Source: an uncultured Bacteroidia bacterium (GTDB taxonomy: Bacteria; Bacteroidota; Bacteroidia; Bacteroidales; Prolixibacteraceae). From it: 64,000 nt of DNA. Position 1 is the first letter of the stretch, and the number at the start of each line of letters is the position of its first letter. The stretch is from the NCBI GenBank assembly GCA_903905505.1, contig CAIVGL010000022.1, positions 128,761 through 192,760 on the forward strand, in the 5' to 3' direction. The notes below the pieces were generated by a model. That model searched no databases and was not told the DNA's origin. It saw only the letters and a list, made by a program, of their open reading frames with translations. Position numbers and translations under genes: made by a program. Of the stretch, positions 42,892 to 52,044 are shown piece by piece.

Positions 42892-44769
42892 TTATTTCTT
42901 TTTCTTGATCACCTCGATGCGTTGCGTAACAATACTTCCTTGGAGCTCCCCCTTTTTAGTAAATAAGGCTGCTTTAATGTCTGTATTGAAATTAGCTAAG
43001 ATGGCTTTTTTGTATTTTTTTGAATGAGGAGTAGGATCCGTTCCGTCGACTGAATAGCGAAGATTATACAGATCGATGTCTGGTTTTATCTCTACGATAG
43101 CCGTCTTTGAAATGGTATCTGGCACAAAAGTGATCAATGGATTGTAGGTGCTTTTTGAGTAATTGATTTTATCTCGTTCTAACCGCTTGAAATTATCTTC
43201 AATAGCCACTTCAAACTTTTTCCAATCTTTTAACTCTGGTTTAGTCCAGCCCACTTCGGCGTTGGCTAAAACTCGTGGATACAGCATAAGTTCACTGATC
43301 TCTGGATTGGGGGTGAACTCGCCCCAGAGGCAAACCTGCGTGCCCATGATTAGGCTCGCTTCTTTTTCAGTCAGGACACTTGGAATTGGTTCGTATTGAT
43401 AGACTTTTTTCAATGGAATGATCCCTCTTGGAGCTTCTGGCTCGAGGTATGCTGGTCCTTGGTGATTATTGATGTAGGATTCGGTATACGAAGCTTGGAT
43501 GGTTTTATACCCTGCTCGAGGGGCATCTACTTCGGGTGAATAACGATTTCTTCTCCAGGCCATGATGATAGCACCTGGCGTCCCTTTGCCGCTCATAATC
43601 TCATCCCAGCCAATCATCGTTTTTCCGCGCTGCGTTACCTGATGGTTGATCCGAGTGATAAAGTAACTCTGTAGTTCTTCAAAATTTCCAAGATGGTTCT
43701 CTTTTAATCGTTTGTTGCATTCCGAGCAAACGGTCCAGTCGTTTTTATTACACTCGTCGCCTCCAACATGGATATATTTTGAGGGGAAAAGTTGTGCGAT
43801 CTCCTCGATCACTCCATCAATAAATTCATAGGTCGATTCTCTGCCGGCGCAAATGGTATTGTTGGGTGATCGGCCTCCGGTGGAAACTTCAAAAAGTAAA
43901 TCTTGACGGCACGATAAATAGGGATAGGCTGCTTTTAATGCCTTTGAATGTCCGGGAAGATCAATCTCTGGGATAATCTCAATATTTCGCACTCTGGCAT
44001 ATTCCACAATCTCTTTGATGTCGTCTTGTGAATAGAATCCTCCAATGGGCTTTGGCTCATCTGGCTTGGCAAACTCACGACTCCACCAGTGGATTCCTCT
44101 GCGATCAGCACGCCAAGCTCCTTTCGCAATTAGATTAGGGTATTTTTTGATTTCAACTCGCCATCCTTGGTCATCGGTCAGATGCCAGTGAAACTTGTTA
44201 ACCTTATATGCCGAGATCTCATCAAGTTGTTTGAGGATAAATTCTTTGGGTTGAAAATGGCGGGAGTGATCGAGTAGTAAACCTCGCCATTCAAATCGGG
44301 GCTTGTCGAGAATTGTCAAACAAGGGAGTTTTATTTGCTGCTCTTTTAATTTTAACGCATTGGCTGGGATGATCTGACGCAAGGTTTGAAAGGCATTAAA
44401 AATACCAGCGTAGGTGTTTGCTTTTCCGGTAATGCTCGAGGGGGTTATCACTAAGCTATATCCCTCATCGCCGAGACTTGGATCGTTCGTTTGCTCAAAT
44501 ATAATCGCGTTGACTAATGGGCTAGTATTACCTTGACCGATCATACATGTAAATCCCAGATCATTTTTTATTTTCTCCTGCACATAGCCTTTAAACTTTG
44601 CATCAAAGGATTCGGAGATTGAGATTGGAGTCTGGGCAGTGAGGTTAAAATGACCTTTTTGCACGATTAAACTTGCTGGCCGAGGAATAATATTAATTGT
44701 CTCTTGTTTGGCATAGCTTACTAACGAGAGGCTGAATAGGAGAAGAAAGATGGATGTAAATAGTTTCAT
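42892..44769 (-). CDS. GH20 beta-N-acetylhexosaminidase
   Basis: A 625-residue exported GH20 enzyme. HWHLTDDQGWR (194-204) and the catalytic Asp338-Glu339 in HVGGDECNKNDW are present, with a CSEC pair following. The C-terminus ends with a short chitobiase-like domain (RYSVDGTDPTPHSKKYKKA). It lacks the additional discoidin-like fold of the other GH20 at 28342-30615, so the two probably act on different linkages or positions. Confidence 0.92.
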   Translation of the reverse strand: MKLFTSIFLLLFSLSLVSYAKQETINIIPRPASLIVQKGHFNLTAQTPISISESFDAKFKGYVQEKIKNDLGFTCMIGQGNTSPLVNAIIFEQTNDPSLGDEGYSLVITPSSITGKANTYAGIFNAFQTLRQIIPANALKLKEQQIKLPCLTILDKPRFEWRGLLLDHSRHFQPKEFILKQLDEISAYKVNKFHWHLTDDQGWRVEIKKYPNLIAKGAWRADRRGIHWWSREFAKPDEPKPIGGFYSQDDIKEIVEYARVRNIEIIPEIDLPGHSKALKAAYPYLSCRQDLLFEVSTGGRSPNNTICAGRESTYEFIDGVIEEIAQLFPSKYIHVGGDECNKNDWTVCSECNKRLKENHLGNFEELQSYFITRINHQVTQRGKTMIGWDEIMSGKGTPGAIIMAWRRNRYSPEVDAPRAGYKTIQASYTESYINNHQGPAYLEPEAPRGIIPLKKVYQYEPIPSVLTEKEASLIMGTQVCLWGEFTPNPEISELMLYPRVLANAEVGWTKPELKDWKKFEVAIEDNFKRLERDKINYSKSTYNPLITFVPDTISKTAIVEIKPDIDLYNLRYSVDGTDPTPHSKKYKKAILANFNTDIKAALFTKKGELQGSIVTQRIEVIKKKK

Positions 44770-44813
44770 TTGAATATGAGTTTGCTAGGTCTATGGTTTT
44801 GTCTATAATTGAT

Positions 44814-46556
44814 TTAGAGCACTTTATTTTTTGGTTTTGGCTTAGGAATTACTTGAGTCTCTAAGGCCCAGCTGTACCATTTCTGAGCTAGAGAATCTAC
44901 TATATCGGGATGGGCTGCCGAAAGGTCATTTGTTTCAGTCCGATCTTTATCCATATCGAATAGTTCCCAATCTTTAAGCTCAAGTTTTTCTATTTTATCA
45001 TACGCAAAGCTATTTTTCAAAACAGCCTTCGATACTAGTTTCCATTTTCCTTGTCGAATCGCTCTGCTACCTTCGTGCTCCCAATAGATAGCATCACGAG
45101 TTAGATTTGTATTTTTAAAAGAAGGAACCAAGCTGATACCCGACATTGGAGTGATTGTTCTTCCCTTGTAGTTCTTAGGATACGAGGCCCCCGATAGTTC
45201 AACGCAGGTTGCCATAATATCTACCAGGTGGCCAGGTTGTGTTCTGAACTCTCCCTTAGTTTTTATTTTTTCAGGCCAAGAGGCAATTAGTGGTGTTGCA
45301 ATACCGCCTTCATTTGTCCAATGTTTAAACATCCGAAATGGGGTGTTTGAGGCATTGGCCCAACTAATATCATAGCCAATATAGGTGTCGGCCGCACCTG
45401 GGTAAACGCCTTTTCTTGACCGGACAGGTTTCCCATCGCGGGTTTGTAATGGCTGCATTCTGGTTTGAAGTTGATCATCGGTCATGGGTTTTAACGTGTC
45501 CGGATTTATTTCATACTCCTTTTTATTCCAGAATCCCCATTGTTCCGAACAGGCTCCATTATCTTGTAGATAGAGGATTAGCGTATTATCAAGTTCCTTT
45601 TTTCTTTTAAGTTCGGCCACGATCTGTCCAATCCCTTGGTCCATTCGATCGATCATAGCTGCATAGACTTCCATGCAAGCTGATTGCCACTCTTTTTGAG
45701 CTTCGTTATCCCATTTGGCTTCTATTGGAGTGGCGTCCGATAAGCGCCAAGTTGGATCAATGAGTCCCATTTTAATCATTCTCCGGTAGCGTTCACTTCG
45801 CAGCGAGTCCCATCCTTGGTTATACTGTCCTTTATATTTTGCAATATCTTTTGGAAGAGCATGCAACGGCCAATGTGCTGCCGTATACGCGACATACATG
45901 AAAAATGGTTTGTCGGGTGTATGCTGTTGAATGTATTTTACGGCTGTATCGCTGATAGCCTGTGTATAATAAAAATCTTTGCCTGGTGCAATTAAGGTGT
46001 TCCCTGAGGTTAAGGAATTTGGATCGTAAAAACTACCCGCTCCATGAATGGTTCCAAAGAACCGATCGAATCCACGTTGGATAGGCCAATTTTGTTTGTT
46101 CGGGTTTTTTATGCTGGCATTAAATGGGGTGACATGCCATTTGCCAGCCATAAAGGTTGAGTATCCTGCTGTTCGCAAAACTTCGGCGATGGTTAAACTT
46201 TTCGAATTTAGATCCCCACGATAGCCCTCTTCGCCTCGGTCATCCATCATATGTCCGATACCTGTTTGGTGAGGATATAATCCAGTAAGCAGCGAGGCTC
46301 TTGTGGGACAGCAGCGAGCGCTATTGTAAAACTGAGTATAACGCAATCCATGTTTGGCAAGCGCATCGAGGTTGGGCGTTTTTATCTCGCTGCCGTAACA
46401 GCCAATATCGGAGAATCCCATATCGTCTGCCATGATGAGTATGATATTGGGTTTTTTATCCTCCCGACTTTTTCCTGACCCAGAAGAGGAGATTGAGATC
46501 AATAGCCCCCAAAGCATTAACATTAAGCCACCTAGATTAAAGGGAAAAAGTCTCAT
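44814..46556 (-). CDS. Family S1 sulfatase, CCPTR type
   Basis: At 580 residues it is the longest sulfatase in the window. IMADDMGFSDIGCYG, formylglycine site Cys82 in CCPTR (a second Cys at position 83), AGKWHVTPFN and LQDNGACSEQWGFW. The N-terminal signal ends near SGSGKS. The CCPTRASLLTG and MADDMGFSD motifs match the large arylsulfatase-like group. It begins a transcription unit, since a terminator for the upstream oxidoreductase and a small palindrome precede it. Confidence 0.92.
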   Translation of the reverse strand: MRLFPFNLGGLMLMLWGLLISISSSGSGKSREDKKPNIILIMADDMGFSDIGCYGSEIKTPNLDALAKHGLRYTQFYNSARCCPTRASLLTGLYPHQTGIGHMMDDRGEEGYRGDLNSKSLTIAEVLRTAGYSTFMAGKWHVTPFNASIKNPNKQNWPIQRGFDRFFGTIHGAGSFYDPNSLTSGNTLIAPGKDFYYTQAISDTAVKYIQQHTPDKPFFMYVAYTAAHWPLHALPKDIAKYKGQYNQGWDSLRSERYRRMIKMGLIDPTWRLSDATPIEAKWDNEAQKEWQSACMEVYAAMIDRMDQGIGQIVAELKRKKELDNTLILYLQDNGACSEQWGFWNKKEYEINPDTLKPMTDDQLQTRMQPLQTRDGKPVRSRKGVYPGAADTYIGYDISWANASNTPFRMFKHWTNEGGIATPLIASWPEKIKTKGEFRTQPGHLVDIMATCVELSGASYPKNYKGRTITPMSGISLVPSFKNTNLTRDAIYWEHEGSRAIRQGKWKLVSKAVLKNSFAYDKIEKLELKDWELFDMDKDRTETNDLSAAHPDIVDSLAQKWYSWALETQVIPKPKPKNKVL

Positions 46557-46603
46557 CTGTTGAAATTTAATTCTTTTGAGTTGATGATTGGTTGTTCAAT
46601 ATG

Positions 46604-46625
46604 ATGCTAATCGAGAGATCAGCAT
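46604..46625. promoter_or_regulatory. Imperfect palindrome upstream of the CCPTR sulfatase
   Basis: ATGCTAATC (46604-46612) and GATCAGCAT (46617-46625) are reverse complements except for one position, around a 4-base GAGA centre. It lies 48 bases before the sulfatase start on the minus strand and just past the upstream terminator. It could be an operator or a small hairpin; no TAnnTTTG box is found nearby. Confidence 0.3.
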
Positions 46626-46642
46626 TAGGTTGTTTAAGAAAA

Positions 46643-46687
46643 TTATCAGAAACTGTCTCAAGCATGGCCCGAGATAGTTTCTGATAA
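46643..46687 (-). terminator. Terminator after the Gfo/Idh/MocA oxidoreductase gene
   Basis: A 17-bp stem with one G-U pair (46643-46659 and 46671-46687) encloses an 11-base loop and is followed on the minus strand by AATTTTCTT. It begins 22 bases beyond the oxidoreductase stop. It divides the minus arm. Confidence 0.75.
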
Positions 46688-46709
46688 AAGATTTATTGGT
46701 TCAATTCAA

Positions 46710-48065
46710 TTAGATCTTAATGTTATTTCCATAAGCCCAACCTTCGCGCACCGGTTCTTTGATGTGGGCATCTAGTTCTGGACGACCGATAGCCTTCATG
46801 TTTTTGGCATCGTAATTAACTGTTCCACCAAATCGTTGAGCGAGAATACCCACTTGTACCATTTCGGTTAAGCTCGCAGAGTAATCGAAATTAGATCCGG
46901 GAAGTGTGTGATTCTTGATTGCAGCGACCCACTCCTGAACAGGTTTTTCTTCTTCTATTCTAGCGTAAGTTTTTGCAGGTGCATTTTTCAAGAACTCTTT
47001 CATCTCCTCTTCAGGGACTAGTAATCTGGCGTCATTCGGTCTTCCACCGGTAATCAAGGTTTTCTTATCTCCAATAATCATCATGCCATTATCAGGTATT
47101 TTATCAACACCCCATTCTGGTCTGATTGCTGGTTGTTCAATACCTTCATACCATTTCATGGTAACTGGGGCTTTCTTTCCACGAGCTGCGAAATGCCAGG
47201 TCACCACTGATTCTTCAGAAACAAAGCTGTGATCAGGCATTGGATTTGGAATAGTTGCTTCTGTCTTGTAAGGCATGCCTAGGTCTAGTGCCCAGAATGG
47301 GGCATCCAGGGTATGACAAGCCCAATCACCAAGTTTGCCATTTCCTAGATCGTAAAATCCTCTCCATCTTCTAGGTGCATAAACATTATTGAACGTTCGG
47401 GCAGCTGTTGGTCCTTGCCATAAATCCCAGTCGAGTTCTTTTGGAACTTCTTCCACTTGAGGAGGGAATGAGGTAGGCGGTCTAAAGTAGCCATCTTTTT
47501 GGAAATTGATTTTCCCTTGCCAAGCAATAACCTCTTTCACCTCACCGAGCACTCCTGCCTCATACCACTCTTTTACCAATCTAATTCCGTTGGTGGTATG
47601 ACCCTGATTACCCATTTGGGAAACCACGTTATAATGCTTGGCCGCTGCTTTAAGTACGCGTAACTGCCAGATATTGTGCGCTAATGGTTTCTCTACGAAT
47701 ACGTGCTTACCCAATTCCATCGCAGCCATTGCTGCAGGGAAATGTGTGTGGTCAGGTGTTGCAATGATCACGGCATCGATATCACGGTGCATCTCATCGA
47801 ACATCTTTCTGAAATCTTTATACCGTTTTGCATTTGGAACTGCTTTAAATCCATTTGCTGCTTGGCGGTCATCCACATCGCACATGGCTACAATACTCTC
47901 TACCGGAACTTGGGTCCAGCTAGCTTGACCTCTTCCTCCAACACCGATAACGGCGAAGTTTAATCTGTTATTTGGTGAGCATTTTATTAAATTAGGGATG
48001 ATCATGGCCCCTGCTCCAGCCGCCAGGGCTGTTTTCATAAATGATCTTCTTGAAAAGTTTTCCAT
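46710..48065 (-). CDS. Exported Gfo/Idh/MocA-family oxidoreductase
   Basis: An NAD(P)-dependent sugar dehydrogenase-like protein of 451 residues from ATG 48065; upstream in-frame codons to 48176 lack a signal and overlap the next gene. The N-terminus FSRRSFMKTALAAGAGA is a Tat signal, so a folded, cofactor-loaded protein would be exported; a Cys follows (LIKCSPNN) that could be lipidated. The Rossmann motif is VIGVGGRG, and FVEKPLAHN carries the catalytic lysine. Such proteins oxidise sugars at C3 or act as NAD-dependent glycosidases (GH109). The nearby DUF1080 genes favour a 3-keto route. Confidence 0.85.
   Translation of the reverse strand: MENFSRRSFMKTALAAGAGAMIIPNLIKCSPNNRLNFAVIGVGGRGQASWTQVPVESIVAMCDVDDRQAANGFKAVPNAKRYKDFRKMFDEMHRDIDAVIIATPDHTHFPAAMAAMELGKHVFVEKPLAHNIWQLRVLKAAAKHYNVVSQMGNQGHTTNGIRLVKEWYEAGVLGEVKEVIAWQGKINFQKDGYFRPPTSFPPQVEEVPKELDWDLWQGPTAARTFNNVYAPRRWRGFYDLGNGKLGDWACHTLDAPFWALDLGMPYKTEATIPNPMPDHSFVSEESVVTWHFAARGKKAPVTMKWYEGIEQPAIRPEWGVDKIPDNGMMIIGDKKTLITGGRPNDARLLVPEEEMKEFLKNAPAKTYARIEEEKPVQEWVAAIKNHTLPGSNFDYSASLTEMVQVGILAQRFGGTVNYDAKNMKAIGRPELDAHIKEPVREGWAYGNNIKI
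48003..48065 (-). repeat. Tat-signal-coding direct repeat, copy 1
   Basis: The first 21 codons of the oxidoreductase gene. By hand alignment about 53 of 63 bases are identical to 49265-49327 in the same orientation and codon frame. The two copies lie about 1.26 kb apart and bracket the beta-propeller gene. Confidence 0.65.
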
Positions 48066-48139
48066 TGTTTTTTTATTGGTTTTTATTTGGTTATTTAAAA
48101 ATTTTGAATGACGTTTTTGTATTTGCAATTGAATGACAT

Positions 48140-49327
48140 TTATGGCAATGGTCGGCTGGTAAGCAATCCGATGCAACGCATCTTATTTCCGACGGCGCAA
48201 TAATAAAGATAGTAGGTGTCGTTTGATTTCCTGTATACCAGCGAGATTTTGTGTGCAAATACTTTATCGAGTCCGCCCGGATGACCTCCTGCCTTGTAAA
48301 GGGGTTCAGGATGGGCGGTCCAGTGTTTTAGATCACGCGAAAAGGCCACCATAATATGAGCCCCGCCATTGCCCACGCCGAAATAGAACATAGTCCAGTG
48401 GTCACCATCACGAAACACTTTTGGATCGGATGCAAAGTCTGAGTCATATCCTCCCGGACGATTGCGGATCACCGGATTTTCGGAATAGCGTTTCCAGTTG
48501 AGGACATCATCGGAGAGCGCCAAGCCGGATTGTTCTCTGTTACCGTTGGCTGCATTATAAAAATTATAGAATTGGCCTTTGTATTCGACTAGCCAGGGTT
48601 GGTAAATACAATCTTTTTCCCAGACTCCACAATCGGGATCCTGAACGGCTAGGATTGGTGTGTTTTTCGCCCCCTGCCAGTGAAGACCATCGTTACCCGA
48701 GGCAACTCCTTCGTATCCAGGGCGTAGTTCGTATCCACCCTGTCTGGGGTAGCAGCCATAAAGAGTCATGTATTTCCCATCTCTTTTCTTTAAGAGCCTT
48801 GGTGCTTTAATGTCATAGGATTTGTAAAGAAACGCGCCAATTACGGAGCCGCCATAATCGAAACTCCCTTCCTTTCCAAAACCCATAGCCAAACGAGGTT
48901 TTGTCCAGTTCAATAGGTCTGAACTCTCTGCTACAAAACTGTTATATCCTTTTCCGTTTGACCCGATAAAGCTCATGAACCATTTCCCTTTTTTACCGGG
49001 GATTTGATAAACCGTGGGGCAATCAAAGTTTTGAAACCTTTCGTAACCAGGAATTTTAAGATCATATGGGATCACGGGATCAGCATAATAGTTCCAACCG
49101 CGGTAAGGGGCTGACCAGGCATCCAACGTGGCCTGGTCGATTTTTATGTTTTCGTTAGTAGGTTGTTCAGAAACCTTCTTAAGTGAAGCACCTGATACCT
49201 GTGTTTGAATAAGCATGCAGCTTATCATCATGCATATGACGAAAGGTTTTTTTGCAATCATCCTCATGGCTCCTGCTCCAGCCGAAAGGGCTGTTTCCAT
49301 AAAAGTTCTATGTGAAAAGTATTCCAT
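48140..49327 (-). CDS. Five-bladed beta-propeller glycosidase-like protein with hybrid N-terminus
   Basis: Resembles GH43/GH117/GH130-type propellers: repeated motifs such as NFDCPTVYQIPGKKGKWFMSF, YDIKAPRLLKKRDGKYMTLYG, DFASDPKVFRDGDHWTMFYFG and HKISLVYRKSNDTYYLYYC give about five blades and acidic residues at the pocket. The exact family is unclear. The start is unsettled. ATG 49327 gives MEYFSHRTFMETALSAGAGAM, a decayed copy of the oxidoreductase Tat signal, fused to a second normal Sec signal (MIAKKPFVICMMIS...) starting at ATG 49261. ATG 49261 may be the functional start. 395 residues from 49327. Confidence 0.7.
   Translation of the reverse strand: MEYFSHRTFMETALSAGAGAMRMIAKKPFVICMMISCMLIQTQVSGASLKKVSEQPTNENIKIDQATLDAWSAPYRGWNYYADPVIPYDLKIPGYERFQNFDCPTVYQIPGKKGKWFMSFIGSNGKGYNSFVAESSDLLNWTKPRLAMGFGKEGSFDYGGSVIGAFLYKSYDIKAPRLLKKRDGKYMTLYGCYPRQGGYELRPGYEGVASGNDGLHWQGAKNTPILAVQDPDCGVWEKDCIYQPWLVEYKGQFYNFYNAANGNREQSGLALSDDVLNWKRYSENPVIRNRPGGYDSDFASDPKVFRDGDHWTMFYFGVGNGGAHIMVAFSRDLKHWTAHPEPLYKAGGHPGGLDKVFAHKISLVYRKSNDTYYLYYCAVGNKMRCIGLLTSRPLP
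49265..49327 (-). repeat. Tat-signal-coding direct repeat, copy 2 (decayed)
   Basis: Encodes MEYFSHRTFMETALSAGAGAM. Compared with copy 1, the twin arginine is changed to His-Arg and the following Lys to Glu, which should abolish Tat targeting. It lies in frame directly in front of an intact Sec signal peptide. Confidence 0.65.
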
Positions 49328-49414
49328 TTTGTACAATTTAATTGTTCTTTCGTCTTCGCTATTTTTGTCAAGCCCTTTGTCGATGCAAATATTCAATTTT
49401 AGAGTAAGGGCTGA

Positions 49415-50785
49415 TTAGTGCAAATTTGATTTTAGTTTTTTGTCGAATTTCGCTATTTGTACCGTGAGTTTTTTAACTAGATCAGGATGTTCTGATGCAC
49501 TATTTTTACTTTCTGATATATCGGTACGTAAGTTATAGAGTTCTACATTGCCTTTTACCAGGCGAAGCTTCCAGTCGCCACTGCGAACAGCTTGGAGTGC
49601 TGTGCCAGAATAGTAATAATAGAATTTGTGGGGTGTTTTAGCCCCTTTCTGAGCAGATAACAATGGCCAGATATTCTCCCCGTCAAGTGTTGTCTTGGGT
49701 TTCTTCGAATTGGTTAGCCAGGCGATAGTTGGCAAGAAATCAATTGTTGAGGCGATTTCGTTACAGACCGTTCCAGCCGGAATCTGACCTGGCCAATGTG
49801 CGATCATTGGTTCGCGCATTCCACCTTCTAGCGTTTCAAATTTAAATCCACGCAAGGGGCCAGCAGATCCACCCTGACCTTTTTTCAGGTTCCAAGGACC
49901 ATTATCGGATGTAAATAAGACCAAAGTCTGATCGTCGATATTTAATTCTTTTAGCGTTTTTAAGATCTCTCCCATGCTCCAGTCGACCTCTTCTATCACA
50001 TCACCATAAAGACCTCGTGCACTCTTGCCGTAGAAATTCGCTGAGGCGTGCAAGGGGATATGGGGCATCGTATGCGCTAAATAAATAAAGAAGGGTTTGT
50101 CTTTATTGGTTTTAATAACTCGGATGGCCTCTTGGGTGTATTTTTGCGTCAGCAACGTTTGGTCAACAGGATATTCCACAACTATGCCATCGCGCATGAG
50201 TGGCACTTCTCCTCTTATGGTGATGCCAGATTTCACACTTTCTAAGGTTGCGCCTTCTCTGAAAATTGCATCAGTTGACCACTTGAATTTTGCATTCACC
50301 GTCATGTCATTGCTATAGGGAATACCCAGATAGCTGTCGAAGCCTTGGTTATTAGGCAAGAATTCAGGCTTGTCTCCAAGATGCCATTTCCCTATACATG
50401 CGGTATTGTAACCTTTTGTTTTTAGCATATCGGCTATGGTTACCTCTTTTGGATCAAGACCCATCTTATCATCTGGCCAAACGACACGCGGAACACCTAC
50501 TCGTGGAGGATAGCAGCCAGTAAGCAATGCAGCTCTTGATGGAGAGCAGACTGGAGCGGCAGAATAGAAATTGGTAAATCGAATCCCTTCTTGAGCCATT
50601 CGATCTAGATTAGGGGTTTTTATCAAGGGCGAACCAAAACATCCCACATCTTGATAACCTTGATCGTCAGTAAAAAAAACAATAATATTGGGAGTCGTTC
50701 CTTTGATGTGTTTTGCAGAAAGTGGCATGAATGCACTTAAAAAGAGTCCATTCGCTACGATTGCTTTTTTGATGAATTGTCTCAT
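49415..50785 (-). CDS. Family S1 sulfatase, CSPSR type
   Basis: A 456-residue exported sulfatase. FFTDDQGYQDVGCFG, formylglycine site Cys80 in CSPSR, GKWHLGDKPEFLP, MPHIPLHAS and FTSDNGPWNLKKG. The signal peptide is followed by a short linker. Motif order and length resemble the CSASR sulfatase at 37277-38761, although the formylglycine motif itself differs. Confidence 0.92.
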   Translation of the reverse strand: MRQFIKKAIVANGLFLSAFMPLSAKHIKGTTPNIIVFFTDDQGYQDVGCFGSPLIKTPNLDRMAQEGIRFTNFYSAAPVCSPSRAALLTGCYPPRVGVPRVVWPDDKMGLDPKEVTIADMLKTKGYNTACIGKWHLGDKPEFLPNNQGFDSYLGIPYSNDMTVNAKFKWSTDAIFREGATLESVKSGITIRGEVPLMRDGIVVEYPVDQTLLTQKYTQEAIRVIKTNKDKPFFIYLAHTMPHIPLHASANFYGKSARGLYGDVIEEVDWSMGEILKTLKELNIDDQTLVLFTSDNGPWNLKKGQGGSAGPLRGFKFETLEGGMREPMIAHWPGQIPAGTVCNEIASTIDFLPTIAWLTNSKKPKTTLDGENIWPLLSAQKGAKTPHKFYYYYSGTALQAVRSGDWKLRLVKGNVELYNLRTDISESKNSASEHPDLVKKLTVQIAKFDKKLKSNLH

Positions 50786-50838
50786 GTTCTAATTTTTATT
50801 AAACACCTAATTCGTTTGGATCGTTTTTTTGATTGACT

Positions 50839-51969
50839 TTATTCCTTTGAAGCGTTCAGCGCTCTTTTTAAGATCGGTTCAATAACCGCTGTCATGCGCA
50901 TAAAACCTAGGTCTGATGGGTGCACGCGATCCACAGTTCCCTGTCCGTCGGTCCCTAAAAGTTTTTCTCCTCTAACATAGTAAATTTTCCGATCTCCATC
51001 TTTTTTTCTTTGCTCATAGATCTTTCTTAATTCTCTATTGGAGGCTAAATATCCTGGTCGGCGAGATGGATTGACTGGTGCATCCCCAAGGTCGATATGT
51101 TCGATTAACACAATTGGTGTTTTCGGATGAGCTTTTCTAATTTTTTCGATGAGTTTAGGCATACTCTGTGTGATCATCTCCATTCCCATATTGGGTAGTG
51201 GATCAAGAACATACACTGCCGGATCAAGCTCTGCGAGAAGATCGGCAACTTCGGGCTCGCAGATCGCGTTGCCAGAGAATCCTAAGTTGATCATCGTCTG
51301 GTCGAGACGCCTGCAAAGCATTGCTGGATAGGTCATCCCTGGTCTGGAGGCCGCTGACCCCTGCACGATGGAGGTACCATAAAATACGATAGGCTTCATG
51401 CCAATTGGACGGTTTGGAGGAAGTGTGCAGATAGCACCTTCAGGAATTCCAATTTCAAGTTCTTGTACCCCGTTGTAGAGTGGCAGGTAGACCATGCATT
51501 CGCGCATGGCGGTTGATAATCCCGTGGTTAATCTTTTTGTGTTGGTGATAGTATCATCAGGACGAGCGGCACCCAGCCATTTCCATTTGTTTTCTGATCG
51601 GACATACAGATCCAATCCACTAACTCCACTGGCTGGCATATTAGTCATGGCGATTTTTCGTTTCCGAAGGGTCCATCTGGCCGATAAAGCTGTAGCATCG
51701 GTGAGAAAACGGATGCACATCCCTGCTGAATTCTCACTTAATTCCCAAACAGCGGTGCGCACAACGCCTTTTGCATTGGAAGGTAGCCGATCGTAAAATT
51801 GATTTGTCACAGGCCATCCTTTCCCTTCGATACAAAGATCTTTTGCATTAATCCATTTGATTTTAGCCTCTGGATTAACTTTCTGAGCTTTAATCCCAAG
51901 AGGATTAATTAGCAGTATAGTTAGGGCAATAAAAAGAAGCCTGCCAAAGATTTTGTTTCGTTTTTTCAC
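50839..51969 (-). CDS. GxDLY-domain SGNH esterase, copy 2
   Basis: A 376-residue paralogue of 38787-39902 with near-identical motif order: KGWPVTNQFYDRLP, GLDLYVRSE, FYGTSIVQGSAASRPGMTYPA (nucleophile Ser in GTSIVQG) and DRVHPSDLGFMRM. The start codon is GTG 51969; no in-frame ATG is available upstream before a stop or shortly downstream. The signal peptide is LLFIALTILLINPLGIKAQ-like. It begins a unit after the strong terminator at 52045-52086, yet no promoter was recognised. Confidence 0.85.
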   Translation of the reverse strand: MKKRNKIFGRLLFIALTILLINPLGIKAQKVNPEAKIKWINAKDLCIEGKGWPVTNQFYDRLPSNAKGVVRTAVWELSENSAGMCIRFLTDATALSARWTLRKRKIAMTNMPASGVSGLDLYVRSENKWKWLGAARPDDTITNTKRLTTGLSTAMRECMVYLPLYNGVQELEIGIPEGAICTLPPNRPIGMKPIVFYGTSIVQGSAASRPGMTYPAMLCRRLDQTMINLGFSGNAICEPEVADLLAELDPAVYVLDPLPNMGMEMITQSMPKLIEKIRKAHPKTPIVLIEHIDLGDAPVNPSRRPGYLASNRELRKIYEQRKKDGDRKIYYVRGEKLLGTDGQGTVDRVHPSDLGFMRMTAVIEPILKRALNASKE

Positions 51970-52044
51970 TTCGTCTAGAGTATTAATTTGCTATCTGATA
52001 ACACGATTTCCATTCCTCAATTTGGCATCGTTAAAAAATCAATT

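Noticed and set aside
48066..48176. Longer start for the Gfo/Idh/MocA oxidoreductase
   Set aside because: The upstream codons precede the Tat signal, overlap the end of the propeller gene and would bury the signal peptide inside the protein.
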